From Candidatus Berkiella cookevillensis (GTDB lineage Bacteria > Pseudomonadota > Gammaproteobacteria > Berkiellales > Berkiellaceae), in NCBI RefSeq assembly GCF_001431315.2, contig NZ_LKHV02000001.1, positions 124,001 through 188,000 of the forward strand: 64,000 nt of DNA, written 5' to 3'. Below, in pieces: positions 1-8,037 of this stretch. The notes under the pieces were generated by a model. That model did not search any database. It was not told the origin of the DNA and was given only the letters and a program-made list of their open reading frames with translations. Within the stretch, counting starts at the first letter, position 1; each line of letters opens with the position of its first letter. The position numbers and the translations under genes were made by a program.

Positions 1-782
1 TTTATTATGAAGAGCATACAAAAATAGATATTAAGGGCAGGCAGCACTATAAGAAAGCATCTAGTCTGACGAAGATGTTAGAAACTACTATAGAAGAAAT
101 TAATAAATTAATGAAAAATAAGCTGATGAGTCCAGAGCAAGTAGAATTGTTGCAACAGTATCACCACTTATTTTCTGCACACAATAATGCTTGTCATCGT
201 GCTTTACAGTTGATTGCTGATTATAAAAAATCGCATTTGACAATACATCAGAACCATGAAGTAGATAGCTATAAACCTGTTCCATTATCGCCTGGTAAAA
301 AAGCACGTGTGCAAAGTATTCATCCTGAAACATCTCCCGTAAGGCCTGGAAAACTCACGCCCAAGAAATTATCAAAAGCAGACAAAGATTCTATTGATAG
401 ACTACGCTCTGGTGTTCGCCTGGATTTTGGGGATACAGAGGATTTAAGTTCAAGTGAAGAAGAGGTAGTACCTTCTCGTACAAAGAAGGTTCTCCCTATT
501 GGAACAAAAAAGAAGCGTAAATTGTGGAATGGCAGTGATGATGGCAGCAGTGACGATGATTTTCTCTGGCAACAGGGAAATAAAGGGATGACTTTGTACT
601 TTGATGCTATTGCAAGTAAAGACAGCAAGATTCCTATGGAAGAAAAATCAGATATTTCTGCTGATGATAGCTTTGATTTTGATTCTGACAGTGATTGGGA
701 GAAAGATCCAGAGTCCGCAGATTCAGATGCAGAAAATAATCCAGCAATAGCACTCACTTTAGAAAGGAAACATAAATGTTAA
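1..782 (+). CDS. Acidic, Ser/Asp-rich protein with NLS-like motif (5' partial)
   Basis: I recognise no family. The reading frame is open to the left edge (codons from position 3 run without a stop into the ATG at 75), so the gene probably begins outside the window and 75 is only the first internal Met. The N-terminal part looks helical. The middle carries a Lys/Arg cluster KKKRK at 507-521 that matches a monopartite nuclear-localisation signal. It is flanked by acidic serine runs (SSSEEE, SDDGSSDDD) resembling CK2 sites, and the C-terminus is Asp/Ser-rich. The stop overlaps the next gene's ATG by 7 bases (ATGTTAA), which suggests translational coupling. The composition is unlike the housekeeping genes here; a secreted effector aimed at the host nucleus is a possible reading, not shown. 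Confidence 0.7.
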   Translation, partial: YYEEHTKIDIKGRQHYKKASSLTKMLETTIEEINKLMKNKLMSPEQVELLQQYHHLFSAHNNACHRALQLIADYKKSHLTIHQNHEVDSYKPVPLSPGKKARVQSIHPETSPVRPGKLTPKKLSKADKDSIDRLRSGVRLDFGDTEDLSSSEEEVVPSRTKKVLPIGTKKKRKLWNGSDDGSSDDDFLWQQGNKGMTLYFDAIASKDSKIPMEEKSDISADDSFDFDSDSDWEKDPESADSDAENNPAIALTLERKHKC

Positions 783-1510
783 AAATAAGCGATGATATAA
801 AGCCATTGGTGCATGGCATACTCTCTACGCACATTGAGATGGGCAGAATGGGTTTTTTTGAGCCAGGGGTTCAGAGATTAACCGCTCAGGGCATTGGACC
901 TTGTTTTGTCTTTGTTGCTTTTTATCAAAGGAGACCACTGGCCATTTATTATTGGGGTGGACCCAGCAGTGATAATACTCTGTCATTAGAAACATTAATT
1001 GGTTTAGAGCTTGATAGATTTAGATTCAAAATAGTGGAAAGAAGTGAGGATTTGGGTTTGCCAGATTTTGAAGAAGAACATCCCGATGGGGATGAACCTA
1101 TTGATATTTTGCCTATTGGTGGACAAAGGAGTAGTCAAATCATTGTCGATACCATTCTAGGCATGAGCCAAGAGGCAGAGCATAGAATTTTATCCACAAA
1201 TTATTTGGATCTTACGGTTGATATGGATTCTTTGGATTTGCAAGTGAATGCACAAGATATTGGAGAAGGGGCTATTGTTTTAGAATATATTCCTTCAAAT
1301 GAGTGTAGCGTGCGAGAAGCGCTAGAGAAGAATGCAGAGAATATTCATCAATCTGATATCGCTGAATTCTCTGTAGCAACGGCACCTGTTCTGTTTGTGC
1401 CACAGTTTGAGACAACTGTAGAAAATCTAAAAAGACAAGTGAAGCAGCAGAAAGAAGAGAATGCTGAGCCTGAAAGCCCCAGTCCAACTAAGAAGCTGGG
1501 TCTTTCATAG
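776..1510 (+). CDS. Hypothetical protein coupled to the upstream acidic protein
   Basis: A 244-residue soluble protein of no family I recognise. It starts with an ATG lying inside the last codons of the upstream gene, so the two are probably co-translated. The first 70 residues are mixed hydrophobic and globular-looking. The centre is rich in Asp/Glu (for example DFEEEHPDGDEP). The last 35 residues form a charged helix-like stretch (VENLKRQVKQQKEENAEPE) ending in a Pro/Ser/Lys tail. There is no signal peptide or membrane segment. It ends 8 bases before the convergent gene at 1519-3609. Function unknown; a partner or chaperone of the upstream protein is only a guess. Confidence 0.75.
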   Translation: MLKISDDIKPLVHGILSTHIEMGRMGFFEPGVQRLTAQGIGPCFVFVAFYQRRPLAIYYWGGPSSDNTLSLETLIGLELDRFRFKIVERSEDLGLPDFEEEHPDGDEPIDILPIGGQRSSQIIVDTILGMSQEAEHRILSTNYLDLTVDMDSLDLQVNAQDIGEGAIVLEYIPSNECSVREALEKNAENIHQSDIAEFSVATAPVLFVPQFETTVENLKRQVKQQKEENAEPESPSPTKKLGLS

Positions 1511-1518
1511 GTTTTTGG

Positions 1519-3609
1519 CTATGAGAATGAATTTCTTCTTTTAGTAGCGGGACTTACCTCATCGGTTATTTTAATCGATGAGGGATTATTGCTCGCTTCT
1601 TTTTGCGATTGTTGGAAGCCTGGTAGCAAGACGGATTGGCTTCTTTGGCGGATTTCACTTTGCTGTGGGGCGAAGTGTTGAGAAACCGTTTCTGCTGCAA
1701 TAGGCGGTACAGCTTTGTCTTTGCCAAGTGGATTGGTCTGAAAAACGCTCGTTACAAAATCTACAATACTCACTTTTAATTTCTTGAGACTCAATTTATT
1801 GAGTCCGGCAATTTTTTGGGTTGATTTAATGGGGTCGAATTTTGCTACATCGATACCATATTCTGGTGCAAGTGCGCGTACTTTAGCACAAACATCCTTA
1901 CCTAAGACATCCACAATATTTTTCAAGCCATCGCAGCCTTTAGAGTTTTCTCCTGCAAGTTCTTGGCCATGTCCGGAGAGATAGGCGCGTGCTACATTTT
2001 CTAGAAATTCCTGTCTGTCTTTTTTGTCTTGAGTTGATGTTGCATTATAAGGAGGCGGAAATTTTCCATGTTTTAAGCAAAATTCTTGTTGTGCGATAGC
2101 AACTTCGGTGATCATCTCTTCTCGGTCTTTGCCACTTACACAGCTACCAATGCGCACACCTACTTTTCCAGCAATGATTTGCTCAAGTGCAGCTATTTCT
2201 GCAATCGCATTTGATTTGGTTGGTGGGATCATGCCAATGGTGTTTCGCATATAAGGCATACTTTGATAGCTATCAAGTGCTGCCTTTGCAATTTTATAAT
2301 CTTGCGAATTATGATCAAGCTTATCGACATATTCTGCTAAAACTGCGTCGGTACGCCGACTTTCTCTGCCTTGTTTTGAGAATAAATTGCCAACCCAAGA
2401 GAGGCCACGAGCATTATTCACAGGTCGATTAGAATAGAGTAAATCAACTTTTTTAATGGTGTAACCTTGAGTGTCAATACTGTGCTTAGCTAAAAATCTT
2501 TCCGGTTCTTTTAACTCTTCTCTCACCTTTTCAAAAGCTTTCATAACTGCAGGATTGTTATAGTCTCCTGGTGGTTGCATGGGGGGTGAGTAAAGTGTTT
2601 GCAATAAAATGGGTAATTCTATGGCTTGGCGTTGATCGCCACCGTTGCGTTGTATTTCTTTGATTTTTTCTTGAATGGCAACAACAACCAATTGCTCTAA
2701 ATTTTGCTTGGTAATTTCAATTTTTGCTGCTTTGCCTTCTTTTCCTTTGGCTTTCATTTTTGCGGGCGCTATCACGCCAGAGCGAATTTTAAGAAAATTT
2801 TCAGTTTGCACTTCACCTTTCTCATTTGTTGCAGAAAGTGTTGCGGTACTAACGTAAGCATTGGGAGCACCGGGATAACGTCGAATCGTTGTGGGCACAG
2901 GACCTAAATAATCACCTAAATTTTGGATACCATCAGGTTGTGCCTTTTGATCTTGCCAAGCGAGAACACGTTTTTGAAAATAATTTTGTTCCCATTCTGG
3001 CAAGGCAGTAAACCATTTAGGTTTTTCATCACCATAGAGTATTCTTAATTCTTTGGGTTTTTCTGTGCCTAAAATGTTCAACCATTCGTGGGTTTGAGTG
3101 GGGGTAAAATGACTAATGGGGTTATCTTTGCGTAGTATTGTGACATCGTTGTCTGTTGTTGTGACCTTAAGTTGACGAGTCTTCCAATTCACATGGTTTT
3201 CTGCATTATCTAATTCGTCTTTAATCTGCTTAAAGGATTTTTTAGGTTCAAGATAAATATTATCACTGAGGGCTTCTATCAGCGTTCTTTCTAATTGAGC
3301 AAGATCCGTCATTTCAAGCGACGTAGAATCAAGCGAAGCCCAATGTTGATGAATGGCAGATAGATATTCTTCTAGTAATTCAAAATTACTTTTTTGGCTG
3401 TCTTGCGTATTGGATAGAGTGCGTAGTGGAAATGCATCTTTAGGGCTATTATTAATTTGATCTTTTTGTGCATCTGTTAAATATGCCAGCATGAGCTGTG
3501 CCGCACTAATGAAGCTGTTGCCGCGCTCAAAAGTGGCGCCACTGATGCCCGCTTCATGTTTTAATTTTGTTTCTTTGTGGTTTGCGTCTGGCATATAGGC
3601 TGTGCTCAT
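1519..3609 (-). CDS. Large hypothetical protein with CX5R phosphatase motif
   Basis: A 696-residue protein with no signal peptide or membrane span. The sequence CVSGKDR occurs at residues 490-496 (Cys490, Arg496), after a Gly/Val-rich strand (KVGVRIGS) and before a helix. This is the CX5R phosphate-binding loop; its SGKDR core is the one found in SopB/SigD/IpgD and in the Legionella SidF group of phosphoinositide phosphatases. Downstream lies GHGQELAGENSKGCDGLKN, another Gly/Asn-rich stretch. The final 60 residues are polar. That it is a phosphoinositide phosphatase effector is inferred from the motif only; overall similarity to the known enzymes is not obvious by eye. Upstream AT-rich DNA at 3610-3810 separates it from the P450 gene. 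Confidence 0.75.
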   Translation of the reverse strand: MSTAYMPDANHKETKLKHEAGISGATFERGNSFISAAQLMLAYLTDAQKDQINNSPKDAFPLRTLSNTQDSQKSNFELLEEYLSAIHQHWASLDSTSLEMTDLAQLERTLIEALSDNIYLEPKKSFKQIKDELDNAENHVNWKTRQLKVTTTDNDVTILRKDNPISHFTPTQTHEWLNILGTEKPKELRILYGDEKPKWFTALPEWEQNYFQKRVLAWQDQKAQPDGIQNLGDYLGPVPTTIRRYPGAPNAYVSTATLSATNEKGEVQTENFLKIRSGVIAPAKMKAKGKEGKAAKIEITKQNLEQLVVVAIQEKIKEIQRNGGDQRQAIELPILLQTLYSPPMQPPGDYNNPAVMKAFEKVREELKEPERFLAKHSIDTQGYTIKKVDLLYSNRPVNNARGLSWVGNLFSKQGRESRRTDAVLAEYVDKLDHNSQDYKIAKAALDSYQSMPYMRNTIGMIPPTKSNAIAEIAALEQIIAGKVGVRIGSCVSGKDREEMITEVAIAQQEFCLKHGKFPPPYNATSTQDKKDRQEFLENVARAYLSGHGQELAGENSKGCDGLKNIVDVLGKDVCAKVRALAPEYGIDVAKFDPIKSTQKIAGLNKLSLKKLKVSIVDFVTSVFQTNPLGKDKAVPPIAAETVSQHFAPQQSEIRQRSQSVLLPGFQQSQKEASNNPSSIKITDEVSPATKRRNSFS

Positions 3610-3767
3610 TGACTAATCTAAGATACATAACTTAACTATAAGATATTTTACTGACAAAATCGATGTCGGAGCGATAAAATTTTAAGAGAGGAGTTAAAGT
3701 GATCAAGGACAGAAAATATAATTAATATATTGATTTATATTGTATTTTAAAAATAAGTGCAGGAGAG

Positions 3768-3804
3768 CTGCGAAGCTGAACAGCGGTTAGGCTTGGCTTC
3801 GCAG
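3768..3804 (-). terminator. Hairpin downstream of the P450 gene
   Basis: A 9-bp perfect stem (CTGCGAAGC / GCTTCGCAG) with a 19-nt loop lies just beyond the stop of the minus-strand P450 gene. No T-run follows directly, so its role as a terminator is probable rather than clear. Confidence 0.4.
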
Positions 3805-3810
3805 TTATCA

Positions 3811-5487
3811 TTAATAAAAGGTTAGACTTTTTCGAGGGTGAGAAAAAGGAAGTTCAATCTTTGTTTCACTTTCTTGTTCTTTGGGTGTTTTAGGTTGTAA
3901 CTTCGCCTTAATACGCGTATTTACACCTAGTAGATCTAGGTGATGCGTATCTCTGATAGACGGTAAGTTCGTTGCCAGGGTTTTATGTTCAGCTGTCATT
4001 TCAAATTGCCAATTTTCTGTGAGCTGCCATAGCGTTGCTAAAAACATATGCTCTGATAATTTTTGTGCTGGACAGCGTCGCATAGAGCCTGGATGGCCAA
4101 AAGATTGAATTTTACCCTGCTCTTTATTTTCTTTTTTATAGATATCTCGAAAAGGATTGAACTGTTCTGGGTTTTCATAAACATCGGTGTCATTCATTTT
4201 ACGCTGTTTAGGCCAGAATCCAACTGAACGAGGGGGAAGGTAGTGCCCATTTCCTAAATCCATATCATGTCCCCACGAGCCAATTTTATTAAAGAACAAA
4301 TTTGTATTGACGCGCGGTAATACAGGCGCTGTCCAGTAGACTCTTAAGGTTTCATTGAACATACCTCTAAAGACATCAGATTCTTTATACAGAAAGACAA
4401 GAAAATCGCCTCCTTTTTTATCTATTAATGCACTATCTGAAAGTTTCAATAGTGCTTCTAAGTCTGTGGGTTTTTCTTGTAAGATTTGTGCGAGATGCTG
4501 TCTGAATTTCGCTATCATAATAGGCTTTTCAGCATTGATGATAGTAACAAATTCTGGGTTCGTTAAAATATAATAAACCATGGCGATAATTGAGCGGGGC
4601 AAGTTGCCTGCTATCGATATTAAGGCTGCCACATTATCTGGTGCGGTGAAATGGGAGTGTTGTTGATGATATTGCTTCATGTCGCCAATGAGATCACGCT
4701 CATTTTGAGGTAGATTGGGATCCTCTTTACTTGCTGCATGTGCCAGTACTAATTCTTTAGATGTTTGTATGAATTTATCCATAATGGGGAAGAATTTAAC
4801 TGGGCTGAATTGATCAAAATTTTGCCATTGTGCTTCGAAAGCATCTAAATTTTTTGCAAAATCATTTGGCAAAGTGTCAACATTGTAGACAAAATGTGCC
4901 AGCATCTCAAAGGTTAATTGTGTGATATTTTCTGGCACAGAATGTTCAGCATGCCAGATTTTGGCTAAGTTGGCACAATGTTGTTTAGCAACCAGCCATA
5001 ATCTATCGTGATTTGTAGATAATCTTTCGCGAATAACAGGTTTTAATAACCGATCGTGTTCTATCCGCGAAATAAGTTCAGGTCCTTGGGTGAGTAGGGT
5101 AGGAAGATTAAAGGCGGCTCGCGCATTTACATCTGTCATTTTTTTAAAGTATTTATCATCATAGGCGACAATTAATGAGAATATTCTGGGGCCTTTTAGA
5201 AAGCGTAAATTTGGGAAATATAGATCCTTACGTGCGATACCTTTTTCTTTTGCTTCATCTGTGAGCTTATCCAATACATAACCAAAAATAGGATGTTTTC
5301 CAGGTGCTATTTGTACATCATTCATTGGAAGGAGCCATTTAATGAGTTGAAAAGGAATTTTAAGTTGTGCTGCAACAACATAACTCCATGGCCGTGAATA
5401 ACGTACAAAATTATAAGCCTTAGAGCTTAAACGTTGATACCAGGGACTTGTATTTTTGAGAGCTGGCAGTACGTCTGTATGAGGCAT
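3811..5487 (-). CDS. Cytochrome P450-like protein with atypical I-helix and heme loop
   Basis: 558 residues. Three P450 hallmarks occur in order: ExxR at Glu379-Arg382 (NETLR), a PERF-like segment PEQFNPFR, and a heme-ligand loop SFGHPGSMRRCPA with the proximal Cys at residue 472. The loop is longer than the usual FxxGxRxCxG. The I-helix equivalent reads AGN-LPR near residues 293-298 and lacks the usual acidic-Thr pair that handles O2 activation. CYP152 peroxygenases carry Arg-Pro in that region and CYP74 enzymes also lack the Thr, so a peroxide- or hydroperoxide-using enzyme is possible (inference). There is no N-terminal membrane anchor. No ferredoxin or reductase gene lies nearby. Start ATG at 5487. 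Confidence 0.85.
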   Translation of the reverse strand: MPHTDVLPALKNTSPWYQRLSSKAYNFVRYSRPWSYVVAAQLKIPFQLIKWLLPMNDVQIAPGKHPIFGYVLDKLTDEAKEKGIARKDLYFPNLRFLKGPRIFSLIVAYDDKYFKKMTDVNARAAFNLPTLLTQGPELISRIEHDRLLKPVIRERLSTNHDRLWLVAKQHCANLAKIWHAEHSVPENITQLTFEMLAHFVYNVDTLPNDFAKNLDAFEAQWQNFDQFSPVKFFPIMDKFIQTSKELVLAHAASKEDPNLPQNERDLIGDMKQYHQQHSHFTAPDNVAALISIAGNLPRSIIAMVYYILTNPEFVTIINAEKPIMIAKFRQHLAQILQEKPTDLEALLKLSDSALIDKKGGDFLVFLYKESDVFRGMFNETLRVYWTAPVLPRVNTNLFFNKIGSWGHDMDLGNGHYLPPRSVGFWPKQRKMNDTDVYENPEQFNPFRDIYKKENKEQGKIQSFGHPGSMRRCPAQKLSEHMFLATLWQLTENWQFEMTAEHKTLATNLPSIRDTHHLDLLGVNTRIKAKLQPKTPKEQESETKIELPFSHPRKSLTFY

Positions 5488-5616
5488 AATATAATTTCCT
5501 TATCTTTGTTATACCAGAGCTTAGCCTAGCTGATTTAGTCTGATTTGATCACCTCAGATATGTGCTTTCTTTTATACGGGGTATTCTTCGGTTTTGTGAA
5601 AAGAGGGGGGGATAAG

Positions 5617-5646
5617 GCGCGCACATGAATTCGTTTACATGCGCGC
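5617..5646 (-). terminator. GC-rich hairpin after the M48 gene
   Basis: Arms GCGCGCACATG and CATGCGCGC pair with a two-base bulge around a 10-nt loop, 15 bases beyond the M48 protease stop. There is no clear T-run, so it is only a possible transcript end. Confidence 0.35.
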
Positions 5647-5660
5647 ATTGTCATGAAAGT

Positions 5661-6299
5661 CTATGCTGCTGCCGCTGTTGGGCGTGGGCGGTGTGCTCTA
5701 GATTTTTTCAAGAGTTGCTTTTCAGCGTCATATGTATCTAAATATGATTTACGCACTGCAACGCTTGGATGCGAATACATACCAGCTTTGCGTTTAAAAG
5801 AATTTAAATAGGATTTAGGCGTGTCTAAGAGACCTTTTTCTTTCTTTGGCTTATTGTCTTTTATTTGCTCTGCAATATTGACGATTTTATCTAAAGCGCT
5901 GCCCAATGCTTTGGGGTTTGCGTATTGAGCACAATGCCAATCTGCCAATAACTCATCGACTTGAGAAATGGCATAATAAGCGATATTTGCTGCAAATATG
6001 GAAAAGAGTGCTACGGGTAAAGAAAAAGCATTTAGTGCAAAGATAGCGGTAGTCCAATAGAGAAATCTTGAGGCTGATCCAGCTAAGAAATCTTTATGTT
6101 TCAAATGACCAAATTCATGTGCGTAAATGGCCTTTTTTTCTTTGCGTGTAAACGGTGCTTTTAAGATATTGCTAAATACATAGATCTTTTGCTCATTAAA
6201 ACCACCGGCGGCAGCTGCATTAGGAGCAAAGCTTTCATCAACCTCACAGACTGTTTTGTCTTTGACTGTGATTTTGGTTTTCTTTTCAAGATTTTTCAT
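5661..6299 (-). CDS. M48-family zinc metalloprotease (HtpX-like core)
   Basis: 212 residues. HEFGH at 61-65 is the HExxH zinc site, and DELLAD at 115-120 supplies the third ligand Glu116 in the M48 ExxxD pattern. Two hydrophobic segments lie between them (about 79-110), as in HtpX. The stretch PNAAAAGGFNEQKIYV matches the HtpX region before the active site. HtpX proteins are usually about 290 residues with two further N-terminal membrane spans; those are missing here but could come from the 108-residue membrane protein encoded 27 bases upstream. The Ala/Pro/Arg-rich C-terminus is unusual. It probably acts in the inner membrane on misfolded proteins; substrate unknown. Confidence 0.85.
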   Translation of the reverse strand: MKNLEKKTKITVKDKTVCEVDESFAPNAAAAGGFNEQKIYVFSNILKAPFTRKEKKAIYAHEFGHLKHKDFLAGSASRFLYWTTAIFALNAFSLPVALFSIFAANIAYYAISQVDELLADWHCAQYANPKALGSALDKIVNIAEQIKDNKPKKEKGLLDTPKSYLNSFKRKAGMYSHPSVAVRKSYLDTYDAEKQLLKKSRAHRPRPTAAAA

Positions 6300-6326
6300 G
6301 AGTTCATGATCTTCCTTTTCCTTGTC

Positions 6327-6653
6327 TCACATTGCGTGGGTGTGCTCTAAGGCTTTTTGCATTTTTTTATCCGCGAGCAAAAGCGTATTTGCAAGCAAGC
6401 CCATAAAAGCCAAATTATAGCCAAGTGCAATCGGCGTAAAGAGTATGAGTAGTGGTGAAAATACAATCAAGGAGCCACTTGTTTTGGTGGGCAAAAGTGG
6501 CAATAAGTGAAAAGTGGTGATGCCTGCTAAGAGACCATAAAACAGTACTGGCGTTAAGGTGGTTGCCATTAGAGCATATGTGGCAAGCGCTGTAAGGGCG
6601 CCAAACCAGAGGGCTTTCTTTGTTTGAAGTATATAAAAAGTTTTATTAAACAT
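6327..6653 (-). CDS. Small membrane protein upstream of the M48 protease
   Basis: 108 residues with three to four hydrophobic spans (about 15-33, 34-52, 61-80, 80-95) and a polar Lys-rich end. No named family is recognisable. It lies 27 bases upstream of the M48 protease in the same direction, and together the two make the length and topology of a single HtpX-type protein. Either an ancestral gene was split or the two form a two-subunit protease. The intervening bases contain a stop (TGA) and a purine-rich AAGGAAG that could serve as the protease's ribosome-binding site, so it is not a simple one-base frameshift. Confidence 0.65.
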   Translation of the reverse strand: MFNKTFYILQTKKALWFGALTALATYALMATTLTPVLFYGLLAGITTFHLLPLLPTKTSGSLIVFSPLLILFTPIALGYNLAFMGLLANTLLLADKKMQKALEHTHAM

Positions 6654-6798
6654 ATCAGTTGCAATTTCAATATAAGTAATTAAGGGAGCTTTATATATTA
6701 GTTAGAAAATATAATTAAAATTATTACCGATAAAAGGTAGAAATAGAAAGATAATTGGAGTTGGTTATTCAACCAAATCATGATATGGGATTCCAACA

Positions 6799-6827
6799 TA
6801 CAGTATCCTTGAGATAAAGATACTGTA
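6799..6827 (-). terminator. Hairpin downstream of the 340-aa gene
   Basis: A 9-bp perfect stem (TACAGTATC / GATACTGTA) with an 11-nt loop lies about 50 bases past the stop of the minus-strand gene at 6876. It lacks a T-run. Confidence 0.35.
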
Positions 6828-6875
6828 CGTCTAATGCTGGCCAGTTAAGTGTTGATGGTATTTTGAATAAATATT

Positions 6876-7898
6876 TTATTTTAGAGTCTGTCTTCGCTTG
6901 CCTGCCTTCTTTTCAGTTTTTTGAACAACAGCAGCATCTGCTTCATCTTCATCATCTAAAACAATCACAATAGGTTGTGCTTTTTTAGTTGTGCTCTTTA
7001 GTATTTTGGGTGTTGCTGGTTCTTTTTTAAGATGCTTCTCTTTCTTGATAGTCATTTCCACTTTAGCTTTGGGTTTCACAACATCTGTAAATTGAGCTGT
7101 GAGGGCTGGCTTCTTCGAAGCGGTTGTTTGAACCTCCCATTCAGGATGTGCTTGTAAGATGCGCGCTTGCTCTGTTTTGATGAGCTCGGGGAAATTATTT
7201 ACTAAGGTTTGACGAATCTTATTTACCTCTGGCAAATATTTGTGGGTGAGTGAATCAAAAAGATTGATCAGTGTTTTTGTTTCTGTGTCTGTTAAATTGA
7301 GTTCACGACACAGTGATGTGCACATGACTTTGGTTTTAGCTTTAACCGCATTCACGTCCAAAGCCTGATTTTCATCGATAATACGTTTAACCAATTGTCC
7401 GTCTTGCAATTCTTCAAACAATTGTTTTTGTTCTGTATTTGATAAGGTTTTAAAATCTTGCAACTTCGTCATTAAGGTCACAAGACCTTGATAATTGTCA
7501 ATATCAATTAATCCAAGTGCAAAATTTTTCATTTCTATTAAAGCGGGCTTCTCTAAAACTGTGTTTTGAAATGCTTCAATACTGTTATATTCATTAATAT
7601 GATCTCCAATAATATCAACAATGGGATCTAAATTTTTGTCAGCCAATATATCTGCGATAAGGTGATTCCCCTGTTTGGCCAAATTATTCAATGCTTTGTC
7701 TAAGGCAGGAATTTTTTTTATGCTTTTTATTTTATTTAATTCTTTTTGTGCATCGCTGATAGTAGTACGCCCCATTGCAATTTTTTCTTTCAGTTTGGGC
7801 TTAATACCCTGACTTTTCCCAATGGATGTACTTGCTGCCAATATAACGGCTTTATCACCGACTGCTTTTATAGCGTTGCTAACAAAACTCAACATCAT
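6876..7898 (-). CDS. Hypothetical protein with SIM-like and basic C-terminus
   Basis: 340 residues, mostly predicted helical, of no family I recognise. The body (about 1-270) has no membrane span. The last 80 residues are Lys-rich and disordered-looking. They contain IVIVL at 310-314 followed at once by DDEDEAD (315-321), the pattern of a eukaryotic SUMO-interacting motif (hydrophobic core plus acidic tail). The protein ends in KKAGKRRQTLK, a basic patch that could act as a nuclear-localisation signal. A Dot/Icm-type tail rich in Glu is not obvious. These motifs are short and degenerate, so a nuclear effector role is a hypothesis. Confidence 0.75.
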   Translation of the reverse strand: MMLSFVSNAIKAVGDKAVILAASTSIGKSQGIKPKLKEKIAMGRTTISDAQKELNKIKSIKKIPALDKALNNLAKQGNHLIADILADKNLDPIVDIIGDHINEYNSIEAFQNTVLEKPALIEMKNFALGLIDIDNYQGLVTLMTKLQDFKTLSNTEQKQLFEELQDGQLVKRIIDENQALDVNAVKAKTKVMCTSLCRELNLTDTETKTLINLFDSLTHKYLPEVNKIRQTLVNNFPELIKTEQARILQAHPEWEVQTTASKKPALTAQFTDVVKPKAKVEMTIKKEKHLKKEPATPKILKSTTKKAQPIVIVLDDEDEADAAVVQKTEKKAGKRRQTLK

Positions 7899-8037
7899 AA
7901 CCTCTGCGTAATTGTTTGTTTTTATAAAGGGTGAGTATAGAGCTAATCTTCTTACCTAAAAGAAAAAGCCGATAAGTGGTAGCAATCAGGAGATGTTGAG
8001 AATAGTTGATTGATTAACTTTGTGGTAAGGGAGATCT

